Below are positions 1 through 10,503 of a stretch of 64,000 nt of DNA, piece by piece. The notes under the pieces are model-generated. The model had not been told where the DNA came from. It saw only the letters and a list, made by a program, of their open reading frames with translations, and searched no databases. Positions within the stretch are counted from its first letter, which is position 1, and every line of letters begins with the position of its first letter. Made by a program: the position numbers and the translations under genes. Origin of the DNA: Okapia johnstoni (taxonomy: Eukaryota; Chordata; Mammalia; Artiodactyla; Giraffidae); NCBI GenBank assembly GCA_024291935.2, contig CM044315.1, positions 76,490,385 to 76,554,384 on the forward strand. Reading direction: 5' to 3'.

Positions 1-600
1 TGATTGTATTGGACCTCTGCCACCCTAAAGAAAAGGAAAATTTGTTTTCACTGGATGGGATAATTATCCCTACGTACATTTGCCTTCCTTGGCTACAGTG
101 GTTCTTCCAGCATCACCAAGAACAGACGCAACAATGCCTTATTGTCATTGTGGTGTTCCTTACAAATTATTAATATAGCTTTTAATTGAGAAACTTATTT
201 TACCATAAAAGAAATGGAGTGATGAGCTCCTACATATGGGATCCGTGGAACTTACCATATACTCCTTCACACAGGAGCAGCTGATCTTATAGATCACAGT
301 AATGGCCTATGGAAGACTCTTGTTATGGTGCTAGCTGGAAAGCACTATGTACAAAGCTGCAGCACTACTTCAAAAATTGAAGTTCTTTTTCTGAATCAAT
401 GACTTGCAAGTGGTGCTTTTTTATTCCATTACCAAAATATATAGGTTTAAGATTAGAGAGACAAAGATAGAAGAGATTTCTTTTACTATCACACCCAGTA
501 ATCCACATTCCTACTCTTGCTTTCTATTCCCACAATTCTGAACTATGTTAGGTTAAAGACCTTCTCAAGGAAGGAATAACATCATAAAAGTAAGCAGTGT
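1..600 (+). mobile_element. ERVL-class endogenous retrovirus pol (integrase region) remnant
   Basis: The stretch follows the order of the integrase part of ERVL pol: the middle section corresponds to the conserved core, the section near 265-330 to the end of the core, and the section near 480-560 to the C-terminal part. Many substitutions and indels break every frame, so it is an old dead copy cut by the left window edge. No LTR touches it. A MLT2-like LTR in the same orientation lies at 6350; whether they were one provirus is not established. Family assignment is by eye from DNA similarity. Confidence 0.6.
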
Positions 601-659
601 TCACCTGGTGATGTGTAAGTGGAGACTGTCACCTAACTGATTTGGGCTCTCTATGCCAT

Positions 660-848
660 GGAAAGTGAAAGTCCCTCAGTCGTGTCCAAGTCTTTGTGAC
701 CCCCATGGACTATACAGTCCATGGAATTCTCCAGGCCAGAATACTGGAGTGGATAGCCTTTCCCTTCTCCAGGGGATCTTCCCAACCCAGAGATCGAACC
801 CAGGTCTCCTGCGCTACAGGTGGATTCTTCATCAGCTGAGCCACCAAT
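660..848 (-). mobile_element. Bov-tA SINE
   Basis: Reads on the minus strand as a tRNA-Glu-like head (box-B-like stretch near 795-815) followed by the BovB-derived Bov-A body. It is near full length for a roughly 200-bp Bov-tA. The small open frames over it on both strands are the SINE itself and are not genes. Confidence 0.9.
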
Positions 849-887
849 CAATAGGCAAATAAAAAGATATTGAAATCAGGGTATAAG

Positions 888-1124
888 GGACTTCCTTGGT
901 GGTCCAGTGGCTAACACTCCACACTCCCAATGCAGGGGTCCCGAGTTCAATTGCTGGTCAGGGAACTAGATCCCACCTGCCGCAACTAAGAGTTTACACC
1001 TGCTGCAACTAAGAGTTTACATCTTCAGTTTACAACTAAAGATCCTGCATACTTCAAGGAAAATCAAAGATTCCTCCTGCCACAACTAAGACCTGACACA
1101 GACAAATAAATAAATAAATAAATA
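888..1124 (+). mobile_element. CHR-type tRNA-Glu SINE with (AAAT)n tail
   Basis: Begins with the CHR head (ggacttccttggtggtccag) and continues into the cetartiodactyl 'actaag' body, in which a short segment 'gcaactaagagtttaca' is repeated at about 983 and 1005. It ends in an (AAAT)5 tail at 1104-1124, marking the 3' end. Confidence 0.85.
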
Positions 1125-1210
1125 AGAGTATTAAAGGGAAACAGATACCATCAAGGCAGAGAGAATCCAGGGGATTCTCTTGAATACACCTAATTACTTC
1201 AAGGTGGGTA

Positions 1211-2013
1211 GTTCAGTTCAGTTCAGTTCAGTCGCTCAGTCATGTCCGACTCTGCAACCCCATGAACCGCAACACGCCAGGCCTCCCTGTCCATCACCAA
1301 CTCTTGGAGTCCACCCAAACCCATGTCCATCGAGTCGATGATGCCATCCAGCCATCTCATCCTCTGTCATCCCCTTCTCCTTCTGCCCTCAATCTTTCCC
1401 AGCATCAGGGTCTTTTCCAGTGAGTCAGCTCTTTGCATCAGGTGGCCAAAGTATTGGAGTTTCAGCTTCAACATCAGTCCTTCCAATGAACACTCAGGAC
1501 TGATCTCCTTTAGGATGGACTGGTTGGATCTCCTTGCAGGCCAAGGGACTCTCAGGAGTCTTCTCCAACACCACACTTCAAAAGCATCAATTCTTCAGCG
1601 CTCAGCTTTCTTTATAGTCCAACTCTCACATCCATACATAACCACTGGAAAAACCATAGCCTTGACTAGATGGACCTTTGTTGGCAAAGTAATGTCTCTG
1701 CTTTTTAATATGCTATCTAGGTTGGTCATAACTTTCCTTCCAAGGAATAAGGACCTGTATGCAGGTCAGGAAGCAACAGTTAGAACTGGACATGGAACAA
1801 CAGACTGGTTCCAAATAGGAAAAGGAGTACATCAAGGCTGTATATTGTCACCCTGCTTATTTAACTTATATGCAGAGTACATCATGAGAAACGCTGGGCT
1901 GGATGAAGCACAAGCTGGAATCAAGATTGCTGGGAGAAATATCAATAACCTCAGATATGCAGATGACACCACCCTTATAGCAGAAAGTGAAGAAGAACTA
2001 AAGAGCCTCTTGA
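1211..2013 (-). mobile_element. BovB (RTE LINE) copy with inverted 5' segment
   Basis: 1211-1751 is the BovB 3' end on the minus strand, starting with the (TTCAG)n terminal motif at 1211-1232. At about 1752 the orientation flips: 1755-2013 is BovB on the plus strand and holds the RT catalytic motif YADD (near 1957-1968). Compared with the longer copy at 40852-42495, the minus arm matches from about 41965 to its end and the plus arm matches about 41508-41768. The inverted part is therefore the upstream part, with about 200 bp lost at the junction. That is the arrangement expected from twin priming. A 234-codon frame crossing the junction (1323-2027) joins antisense sequence to RT sequence by chance and is not a gene. 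Confidence 0.85.
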
Positions 2014-2103
2014 GTAGTACATGCTAATTAAAGACCATAGTAATAAAGGCAAGCCTGCTAAGGACTCAGATGCTTTAGGAATAAAGATTAGGGTCTCCCC
2101 ACA
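2014..2103. other. Short spacer between two BovB pieces
   Basis: About 90 bp that I cannot match to BovB or another repeat. It separates the inverted BovB copy from a second, plus-strand BovB tail, which suggests two insertions and not one element with an internal deletion. Confidence 0.4.
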
Positions 2104-2376
2104 TTGGAAGGACTGATGTTCAAGCTGAAACTCCAATACTTTGGCCACCTTATTCGAAGAACTGACTCATTTGAAAAGACCCTGATGCTAGGAAAGATTG
2201 AAGGTGGGAGGAGAAGGGGACGACAGAGAATGAGATAGTTGAATGGCATCACTGACTCAATGGACATGAGTCTGTGCAATCTCTGGGAGTTGGTGATGGA
2301 CAGAGAGGCCTGGCGTGCTGTGGTTCATGGGGGTGAAAGGAGTTGGACACAACTGAGCAACTAAACTGAACTGAAC
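2104..2376 (+). mobile_element. BovB 3' end fragment
   Basis: Matches the last 270 bp of BovB, from the C-terminal ORF region to the terminal ctgaactgaact motif. It is 5' truncated, and a stop in the ORF remnant (gagatagttg) marks decay. It has the same 3' end as the other BovB copies of the window. Confidence 0.9.
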
Positions 2377-2650
2377 TAAAGAACCCCAATACTCCGAATT
2401 GAGGGAAAAGGGAATATGGATTAGATAGAGGAAAAGTTATAAATATTATTTATAGCTTCATAACTAGTTTCTGACATGAGAAATGTAGCAGCAATACCTT
2501 CTTTCTCTCCTGTTGGGGAGGTACTATAAGCATACTCCATGTAACTTCTTTCTCTGGGAGTAGGTAAAATTGTACTTGAAATCCTGGAAATCAGAGGTGA
2601 TTAGAAGGCTTGCTATTCTAAGAACTATGTCATATATGTCAGATATGAAA
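2377..2650. other. No recognisable feature
   Basis: Unique-looking sequence without a coding frame or repeat that I can name. Confidence 0.4.
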
Positions 2651-2831
2651 TCATATATATATTAAATATGTATTATATATACATATATAAGCATATATAT
2701 ATGCTTGCTGGAGAATCCCATGGACAGAGGTGCCTGGCAGGCTACAGTCCATAGGGTCGCACAGAGTCAGACATGACTGAAGCAACTTAGCACTCACTCA
2801 TGCACATATATATATTCATATATATATATGT
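2651..2831 (+). repeat. AT-rich microsatellite split by a Bov-A fragment
   Basis: Imperfect (AT)n runs at 2651-2702 and 2804-2831 flank a plus-strand Bov-A piece at about 2703-2800 (starts ggagaatcccatggacagag, ends after the gactgaagcaactta tail). The flanking runs share a 'gcatatatat'-like string, consistent with SINE insertion into an existing AT repeat, although low complexity makes this weak. Confidence 0.75.
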
Positions 2832-2931
2832 ATTTTCCCCATTAATAGAATATGAACGTGTCCTATCTGCAGTGACCTGTGCCCATTACTCTGTGGTGCA
2901 CTGACACCTGCCTTCTGAGTTTTTGAAGATG

Positions 2932-3120
2932 CTTGTGCTCAGTGACTTCAGTCCAGCCCTCCTGGCCCCTCTGTCCATGGGATTCTCCAGGCAAGAATAT
3001 TGCAGTGGGTTGGCATGCCCTCCTGCAGGGAATCTTCCCACCTCAGGGATCAAACCCATGTCTCTTGCATCTCCTGCATTGCAGGTGGATTCTTTACCAC
3101 TGAGCTACCAGGGAAGCCCA
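2932..3120 (-). mobile_element. Bov-tA SINE with target-site duplication
   Basis: Full Bov-tA on the minus strand, ending in the complement of the tRNA-like head (ccagggaagccc). It is flanked by tgaagatg at 2924-2931 and 3125-3132. A short frame over it (2923-3144) is SINE sequence. Confidence 0.9.
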
Positions 3121-3133
3121 TTTCTGAAGATGG

Positions 3134-3807
3134 CAGGCACTTAAATCTAAGAAAGACCAGGTTAAATGACCCCGATCATAAGGAAAAATCAGAATGAATC
3201 ACTGTCTTAAAGAGGAATAAGTAATCCTTTTTCTTACCCTGAACCTGGATACGCTTCTCCTGCACTCCCTATTGCTGTTAGAGTCCATAACCAAACTGAC
3301 AAAAAGAAGGCCAACATGATTTCTGCACTTGCTTTTCCCAGAATCTCTTTGTCTCTGAACTCATTTTTCTTTGTGAATTTTCCCAAAATGAACCAGTAGC
3401 AAACTTCCCTTCATGGAGCAGAGCAGGAGACAATAGAGTAAGGAAAAGTGGACCAGAGCTCCAGGTATGTTTCTAAAGAGCAGCCATGTTTTAAAACAAC
3501 TGGACTATGAGGATCTTTTATTTTATCTAGCTTGCTTCCCTCTTTCTATTTCATATTCAGTGCTCCATTTCATTTAGTTTATGTTCTCCAGTTTCTTCAC
3601 CTCTTCTTTTTTTTAAAATATTCTTACTCAAGCCTTTATCAAGCATAGTAGACAAGCTCTAGTATAATACATACAAATAATATATATAATATATATTTTA
3701 GAAAACTTCTGAATTTTTGCCTAACTAAAAAATTTATGACATTTTGGTTCTACTTGTTTAACTTAGTATGAATAGAATGCTAGATTTCTAATTAAAAAAT
3801 AGATATG
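3134..3807. other. No recognisable feature; AT-rich
   Basis: No exon, RNA gene or repeat that I can name. AT-content rises after 3600. Confidence 0.4.
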
Positions 3808-3935
3808 TGACAAGCAGCAAAGGTTTACTGTATAGCATGGGGAATTATAGTCAATATCTTGTAATAAGCTATAATGGAAAATAATTTCAAAAATAATACA
3901 TGTGTATATGCATAACAGAATCACAAAAAAAATTC
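3808..3935 (+). mobile_element. L1 3' UTR fragment (artiodactyl L1)
   Basis: Carries typical L1 3' UTR wording: a tract like 'actgtatagca..ggaa', then 'caatatcttgtaataa.ctataatggaaaa'. It is 5' truncated and ends near the tail at 3935. Confidence 0.7.
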
Positions 3936-6349
3936 TACTTTTTGAAATTTAGTAATGTTTATCTTTTCACCTGTTTTTCTAAATGTCCTACGGACATCTA
4001 ATAATAATGTTTGAGATACAAAACTTCAAATATATTTGTGTAGGATATAAAATTAATATAAACAGAAATCTATTATATTTAAATTATTAATGACAACATT
4101 CAAGATGCTCCTATTATTTTTTCTGCACTTGATAAAATGTTCTCAGAGAAATTTTAATATGCCTCACTATGATTATATTTTTTTCATTTTTCCCTTGTAT
4201 TTCTTCTTATTTTTGCTTTATGTATCTTTGTTTCTTTGTTGTTAGGTGTATCATCATTTATGACGATTATCTTCTTTGTGTATTGTACCTTTTACTATTA
4301 AAAATATTCATCTTTGTTTCATTTTTTAAAAAAGTTTACAGAATGGAACCTAGATTGGAAGACGATTAGACTACCCACCTGCCTATGACTTAATCCATCC
4401 AAAATTTTGACAAATCCTTCCTCTTTCTATGTTCCCAGAAACACCCCCTTGGTAACTGCTGCTGCTGTGCAGGGAGAACAGATTGAGGCAGGACTGCACT
4501 AGCAGCCAGCTTACTCCTGGTGAGCGATTCAAATGAGCATCCTCTAGTCAAGCCAAGGCAAGTCGACAGTAACATAGGTATATCCAAGCATCAGCCACAC
4601 TCCTAAATGAAGGAAATCCCCTCTCTGGTATCATATTACAGAACTTGATTTGGTCTTTTTTGTTTTTCTGATATAACTCTCCTGCTTCTGGAACTGGAAA
4701 TTTGTATCATCAATTATCACTGTCTTATGAAATCCTAAAGAAAGTAAAATAACCCTCACATTTTGGGTAAAGAGAATGAATTAATCAGAGAAGGGATTTG
4801 ACTCTGATCTGTTATCAAGAGGTTAGGAGACATTAGGTATAACGAAAGTTAGAGTCCAGAGCCAGGATGTGACTTCTCATCGCTTCTAATCACTATACTT
4901 GCCCAGCAGGGGCTCCAGTGGTTCATGCTTAAAGAATCTCAGGGCATAACATGATCACAACCAGACATTTTTCCGCTTTTGGAGCTTTCCCCTTTGTGTT
5001 TTGCTTGTGTCTGTCAGGGACCTTCCAGTCTCTCAACAGTGACCTTTTAGAGATTTCAAACTCTTAAAGCCCATTGGGCTCTAGGCAGCAGCTCCAATAG
5101 CCCCTTCCAGGTTATTACGACAAAGCACAGAAGCAGTTCAGGGCTAGGTCTTAATGAGACAAAAGAACAGTTATAATAAGAAAATATGTGAGAAAACCTG
5201 TGGGTGTAAAGGTACTGTCAGAAATTATTATTTTATACTGTAAGATTTCAGACAGGTGGAGTAGTTTCTGGTGATGACAACTGAGGTCTAAGAAGGCTAG
5301 TAATTCCAGCTCCTTATCACCAGCAAAATTTCTGGCTTAATGTAAGAACAAAATGAGCTTGTTAGTGCTCCCTGCCCAACCATCCTCCCCCACCCGTATC
5401 ATCACAGGATCAACCACCTGAAAGGAGATCAGTGTTTGAAGAACAAGCACACTGTCTAGAATTTTATTCTAGTCTGAGTTTAAGAAAGAGATTTAATCCC
5501 TGTGGTAATTGACTTTTGAGAAATCATCTCCATGCAAATTGAGAAAAATGTGAGCTAATGCTGCCATCAACCAATCATAACACCTTGTCCCCTTCTGATG
5601 GGCAAAGGAAAGTCATGGGGCAAGAGGCCATTAGTGTTTGGGGAAATTTCCTTCTCTTGGAAATCACAGGAATGGTTTTCTTAAACAGACATTTTCTTGT
5701 GCAGAAATATATAAAAGGAGTTTGTGATAAGTGGATAGGGAGCTTTAAGGAACGTGCTCCCCTCTTAAACTAACAAAATAGAAGATGTTGCTGGGGAGTG
5801 AGTGGACAAAGAGGAATTCAAGTCAAAGATTTTGCAGTAAAGATCAAAGCACTTTGAAACTAGGAGTGCTGGAAGTCTTCTTAGGGCTATTGAAGCCGCA
5901 TGTACAAGGCTGTACAAGGACCTGTACTGAACAGAAGCATAATAATTGCTAATAACACCTATCAAGTGCCTACTATGAGTCTCACAATGTTCAGTGTTTT
6001 AGACACACCTAACAGCTATTCTTCAAGAGAGATGTGATTTTCTCAAAGCCTAGGCTGGAGCCAGACATTGTTATCTTGAATGAATGAGTAGAAGTAGTGT
6101 GAAGGTTGGTCAATGTCAAAAGTAAGAAACTTAAAAGTAGTACTACCTTGGTTGAATAATATCAATAAAAAAGAAAAATGGGTTTTTACCTGAAAGGAAA
6201 AGAGTGTGACTTCTGAGAAAGCTTGCAGAATGCTGACTCTGCCTCTTGGCTCTGTGGTCCACTGTGGGAGGATTAAAGTGGTAGCAATTACTGACACCCA
6301 CATGGTGGAAAGCGGTTTCCACAGGGCTGAGTCAAATTTTCTCAGGGAG
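3936..6349. other. Long stretch without a recognised gene
   Basis: Strongly AT-rich to about 4370, then mixed composition. A weak MIR or L2-like piece lies at about 5938-6025 ('cctactatgagtctcacaatg'). The short frames inside show no family resemblance, no good codon bias and no splice-like boundaries that I could support. Confidence 0.4.
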
Positions 6350-6686
6350 TGTATTAGTCAAGGTTTTCCAGAGAAACAAAACCAATTAGATGCGTATTCA
6401 TATATAGAGAGATTTATTTTACTTATGTAATTGTGTAGGCTGGCAAGTCTGAGATCTGTAGGGCAGGCCAGGAGTATGGACTCTCAGGGACCTTAGTCTT
6501 TTAAGGCTTCAGCTGGTTGGATGAGGCCCAGCCATATCACTGAGGGGAATCTGCTTTACTCAAAGTTTACTGAATTAACTGTCAGTTAGACCAAAAAATG
6601 TCTTTACAGCAACATCTAGATTGGTATTTCACTAAATGCTGGGAACAGTGACCTACCCAAGTAGCCATATAAAGTTAGCCATCACA
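6350..6686 (+). mobile_element. Solo LTR, MLT2-like (ERVL)
   Basis: Starts with tgtattagtca and ends with a 'ttagccatcaca' end, so it has TG..CA termini. Inside are two landmarks of this LTR class: 'ggttttccagagaaacaaaacca' wording near the 5' end and 'ggttggatgaggcc' near the middle. No 5-bp target duplication is visible. No internal sequence abuts it, so it is most likely a solo LTR. Confidence 0.7.
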
Positions 6687-7480
6687 GGCAAGCAGTATCC
6701 TCCTTGGGGTCAGGTCACTGACCCTTGCCATGAGCCAGCCCAACTTTGTTCCAGTGAGCCCTTCACATAGCATCACAAAGAAGCGTATTCTAAGCCCCGA
6801 GGGTATTACTGACAATCGATTTAGATGTGGAGGTTCATCTAGCAAAAAAAAAGATAACAGAACCCAGCAATAACAACCTCCCTGCCCAATCTGTTCTTTG
6901 GGGCTATTTCAGCTGATTCTCTGAGCTGCTGGATCCTGAACCCTGCCAGCCTGCTGAAATATAGTAACTATCTGCTCAAGATCCTCATCTGAACTAGATC
7001 CTACCCTTTTCTCTTACTGATTTCCAGGATCCCTACTGGGGGAACTTCATATTCTGATGCCCTTGTGGTCCATGTTGTAAAACTCACACACACCTGGAGA
7101 AGGTGAGCAGTGTAACAGATTAAGTCTCACTGGCCTAGGTTATAATCCTGACATCTATTTGCTGTGTGCTACGTGAACTGCAGCAAGGCTTTATTAAAAA
7201 GTAATATTAATTTTGTTCTCAAAGTGTTACTGTATTAAATGGAACTAAATCTTCTGTTAATGTAACCAAACTGCCACACTGCTAAACAAATGTCACTGCT
7301 GAGTTAGTTAAGTGTGAATGTGAAGGAATATGAGTATGATTTTGACATCCCACCTGCATTTATCTGAGATAAAGAAATTTAGGGACTGCGGTCCTGCTCA
7401 CCACTCAGCCAGAGAAGCTTGGTTATCATAGCTTTTATACCAAACACAATAACTCTGAATAAACATGGAAGCATGCACCA
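6687..7480. other. No recognisable gene; possible weak MIR
   Basis: A weak MIR-core-like stretch lies near 7105-7190. Nothing else can be named. Confidence 0.35.
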
Positions 7481-7772
7481 TTTATTTATTAAATTAATTT
7501 TTATTGGAGTATAGTTGCTTTACAATGTTGTGTTAGTGTGAATCAGCTAAACATACACATATATCTCTTTTCTGGATTTCCTTCCCATTTAGGTCACCAC
7601 AGAGCATTGAGTCGAGTTCCCTATGCTATACAGTAGGTTCTCATTAGTTATTTATTTTATACATAGTATCAATAGTATATATTCATCAATCCCAGTCTCC
7701 CAATTCATCCCACCCCCCTTTCCCCTTTGGTATCCATACGTTTGTTCCCTATGTCTGTGTCTCTATTTACTT
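7481..7772 (-). mobile_element. L1 3' end fragment
   Basis: Reads in reverse as an artiodactyl L1 3' UTR. The plus strand shows the complement of the tail (ttttattggagtatagttgc) followed by the complement of the polypurine-rich 3' UTR (ccaccccccttt..). It is 5' truncated at about 7772. Confidence 0.8.
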
Positions 7773-8767
7773 TTTAAAGATTTCTTAAAATGGTAAGTTC
7801 TTCCTTTTGCAATTACATCTTATATGATAATAATTATGTGTCTAAATAGTCGAATCTAGGGCATGTAAGAGAAATAGATTTTTTTATTCTTCTTATTTCT
7901 TTTTGCCTGCACCATTACGCTACTGAGTTCTGTTTCCCCTGAGAGCTAGAAAATGAAACTCTTCTGAATATTCAAGAAGAAAAAGGGAGGGAAGCATGAG
8001 AGACGCATTACTTCTAACCCACTGCTCCAACACATTTCCTTCCATAGTAGAATCCAATGATGAGGAAGAAAACTGATAAAGTTTAAGGTCAGGAATTACA
8101 GTTTCCACAAGCTCTCTGCATACATAATATATGTGGAATGGTGTGTTATCATAAGTAAGCCTTGCTCTAGCTGAAATATCATGTAAGATGGAATGGTAGG
8201 TGGGGAGTTTATAGAAGCATAACAGAAATCCCCTTGCCAGATAGAAGGTTGGACTGAAAGGAGGATATAAACAGAGCCTAGAAGAGAATCCAGGTCATTC
8301 CTGGATAAGACTATAGTGACTGAATGGTAAAAAGAAAGGAATGATTGGTAATAGCATCCATTTTCCCTGGCACTGCCAATCCCTTGTTTTTATATGCTGC
8401 TTGATTATTTCAGTTCACATCCCTGCCCTAGATCTGCCTGGAATCCCATCTTCTCTGGACTGGACTACTAACTGGTTATGATAGAAAATAGACTGCCTCA
8501 ACTGATCATAGACTAGGTTTGATTTGCTAATATGTATTTAGAATATGTTGATCTATGTTGATATACATAAAATTGTAATTTTTCTAGGTTAAAATGATTA
8601 AATATCAGCAATTTCATGTTGTTCAAATTGTATAACTTAGGTCATTATTAGCCTGTCACTCTCCTGTTTTATACTGATTTTATCAAGTTTGGTATAAATA
8701 TATAGTGGAGTGTTCACTAGTCTTAATTTTTTTGATGTATTTATATAATGTTTGCATTTGTTGTTAT
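7773..8767. other. No recognisable feature
   Basis: AT-rich sequence. No coding frame above chance and no repeat I can name. Confidence 0.35.
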
Positions 8768-9124
8768 CGTTCAGTATCATTCAGTTGTGTCTAATTCTTT
8801 GTAACCCCATGGACTGCAGCACACCAGCCTTCCCAGTCCTTCACTATCTCTTGGAGTCTGCTCAAACTCACGTCCATTGAGTTGTTGATGCCATCCAACC
8901 ATCTCATCCTCTGTTGCCCCCTTCTCCTTCTGCCCACAGTCTTACCCAGCATCAGGGTCTTTTCCAATGAGTCAGCTCTTTGCATCAGGTGGCCAAAGGA
9001 TTAGAGCTTCAGTTTTAGCATCAGTCCTTCCAATGAATATTCAGGATTGATTTCCTTTAGGATTGACTGATTTGATTTCCTTGCTGTCCAAGGGACTCTC
9101 AAGAGTCTTCACCAGCACCACTTC
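8768..9124 (-). mobile_element. BovB 3' end fragment
   Basis: Minus-strand BovB tail of about 357 bp covering the C-terminal ORF remnant and the 3' end; truncated at its 5' side near 9124. The 64-codon minus frame at 8791-8985 is the fossil of the BovB ORF C-terminus. Confidence 0.9.
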
Positions 9125-9153
9125 CTCTTTAACTATTTTGTAGAATGTAAAAA

Positions 9154-9289
9154 GTTCGATCCCTGGGTCAAGTAGATCCTTGGAGAAAGAGATGGCAACC
9201 CACTCCAGTATTCTTGCCTAGAGAATCCTTAGGACAGAGGGGCTTGGCAGGCTATAGTCCATGGGTTTGCAAAGAGTCAGACATGACTC

Positions 9290-9292
<3 letters not shown>
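9154..9292 (+). mobile_element. Bov-tA SINE, partial
   Basis: Starts within the tRNA-like head (gttcgatccctgggtcaa) and continues through the Bov-A body to 'gactcagt'. It lacks the first ~40 bp and ends directly in the (AC)n tract. Confidence 0.85.

Positions 9293-9340
<48 letters not shown>
9293..9340 (+). repeat. (AC)24 microsatellite
   Basis: 48 bp of uninterrupted AC dinucleotide directly at the 3' end of a Bov-tA, a common birthplace of microsatellites in ruminants. Likely polymorphic. Confidence 0.97.
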
Positions 9341-9342
<2 letters not shown>

Positions 9343-9449
9343 TAAAATCGCTCACTTTTGAAATTTACTTCATGGGGTGGTGGAAAGGTTTATGATTTCT
9401 GGCATTCATCATTCATATTTTTTGCATCATTTTGTGCTGATTTTGTCAA

Positions 9450-9508
9450 ATTTTTGTGTGTAGAAATTTGTCAATTTCATCTAAACTTTTAACTTTATTG
9501 ATATGGTC
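9450..9508 (-). mobile_element. Possible L1 ORF2 fragment
   Basis: The stretch 'caatttcatctaaactttta' resembles the complement of an L1 ORF2 segment. It is short and divergent, so this is tentative. It ends just before the AKIRIN1 retrocopy begins. Confidence 0.35.
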
Positions 9509-9521
9509 CCTGGTCCCTAGC

Positions 9522-9690
9522 ATGGTGTGCATGGTGACATCCAAGTGGCCCGTGGAATTCAAGATGGTGTTGCTGAGCCTTGGCTCCCCAAAGTGGCGAC
9601 ACTGCACTCCCTGCCCTTGCCCACTTCAGGCCTCCCATCTCTGAATGCCGCTACTGCCACTGCTTCAGACACAGACCCCCACCCCAACTA
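9522..9690 (+). pseudogene. AKIRIN1P: AKIRIN1 processed pseudogene, 5' part
   Basis: From the ATG at 9522 the frame reads as a diverged N-terminus of akirin-1 (MVCMVTSKWPVEF; the parent begins MACGATLKRPMEF as I recall it), then LLSLGSPKWRHC in place of the LLSPGSPKRRRC nuclear-localisation segment, and ends near a QTQTPTP stretch matching the parent's QTQTPP. An in-frame TGA near 9643 breaks the frame. No introns lie where coding pieces join, so this is a retrocopy. After 9690 about 80 bp of the parental message is missing, replaced by a CHR SINE and an L1 3' end; the copy resumes at 10175. AKIRIN1 itself is a small nuclear adaptor linked to transcription control and myogenesis; this copy cannot make it. 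Identification rests on memory of the protein family and is strongly supported by the second part. Confidence 0.82.
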
Positions 9691-9697
9691 GCTATGT

Positions 9698-9769
9698 ATC
9701 TAGTTCGTCAGCCAGGGATTGAACCTGTGACCTCTGCAATGGAAGTGCAGTTTCTTAACCGCTGAACCT
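9698..9769 (-). mobile_element. CHR-type SINE head fragment
   Basis: Minus-strand remnant of the tRNA-like head: 'cagccagggattgaacctgt' followed by the complement of the 'ggttaag' start. It lies inside the gap of the AKIRIN1 retrocopy. Confidence 0.65.
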
Positions 9770-10174
9770 AGAGTTTGTCATACAGAGTGAAGTAAGAAAG
9801 AGAAAAACAAATATCGTGTATTAACACATATATATGGAATCTAGAAAAATGGTACTGATGAACCTATTTGCAGGGCAGGAGTAGAGACGCAGACCTAGAG
9901 AATGAACTTTATGGATACAGCAGGGGATGGAGAGGGTGGGACGAATTGAGAGAGTAACACTGACATATATACACTACATATATACAGTACTATGTGTAAG
10001 ATAGCTAGCTAGTGGGAAGCTGCTGTACAGCACAGGGAGCTTAAGGTGCTCTGTGATGACCTTAGAGGAATAGGATAGGGGTGGGATGGGAGGGAGGTGC
10101 AAGAGGGAGGGGGTATATGTATACATATGGCTGATTAATGTTATTATACAGCAACTATACTCCAACTAATAAAT
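9770..10174 (+). mobile_element. L1 3' end inserted in the AKIRIN1 retrocopy
   Basis: Contains L1 ORF2-end/3' UTR wording (tcatacagagtgaagtaaga, tatatggaatctagaaaaatgg) and the 3' UTR tail 'gcaactatactccaactaat' with an AATAAA-like end at about 10170-10176. It is 5' truncated. The AKIRIN1 copy resumes at once downstream in the same orientation, with about 80 bp of parental sequence lost at the site. Confidence 0.85.
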
Positions 10175-10503
10175 AAAAGAATATAGCTGTTATCGAAGAT
10201 GGAGACATATAGAAGTTGTTCGCAAAGAAGCTTATACTTTGAAAGTCAGCCTCACTCCTCAGCACTCACAGTACTCAAAGTTCCCCAGCTTTCTCATGGG
10301 TGAAGAAAGATGAGCCCACCTTTACCCTCTGACAAATTGGAATAATATGAGTGTCTCTTAAAAGATGATGAAGATGAAGTTCGGGAGGAGTATGAGCAAA
10401 TCCTCAATACCAGGCTAGCAGAACAATATGAATCTTTTGTGAAATCCACACAAGATCGGATTATGCAACATGTGAAACAAAGCCAACAAGCTACATGTCC
10501 TGA
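10175..10503 (+). pseudogene. AKIRIN1P: AKIRIN1 processed pseudogene, 3' coding part
   Basis: Reads through the conserved C-terminal half of akirin-1 in shifting frames. An 'EYSCYRRWRHIEVV' stretch near 10178-10220 matches the parent's EYSRYQRWRHLEVV. SQPHSSALT lies near 10240. A diverged 'FTL*Q' segment at about 10320 has a stop in place of arginine. '[20 protein letters not shown]' lies at about 10387-10446, differing from the parent by one residue. The parental stop corresponds to TGA at 10501-10503. Disabling changes include at least two in-frame stops, a ~2-bp deletion near 10355 and a frameshift near 10275. The absence of introns across this length marks retrotransposition. AKIRIN1 is preferred to AKIRIN2 because of the ESFVK sequence, where I recall DAFVK in AKIRIN2. 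Confidence 0.88.

Noticed and set aside
660..848. tRNA-Glu-like A/B-box sequence here and in the other Bov-tA and CHR copies
   Set aside because: These are SINE heads, not tRNA genes; no acceptor-stem pairing or mature 3' end.
9293..9340. Regularly spaced short repeats as a possible array
   Set aside because: Simple dinucleotide tract; there is no direct-repeat/spacer pattern like CRISPR in the window.
9456..9765. Two overlapping short plus frames
   Set aside because: Explained by the 5' part of the AKIRIN1 retrocopy and the CHR SINE after it.
9770..10503. L1-AKIRIN1 junction as a template-switch chimera
   Set aside because: The 5' part of AKIRIN1 lies upstream of the L1, so insertion into an existing retrocopy with a small deletion is simpler.
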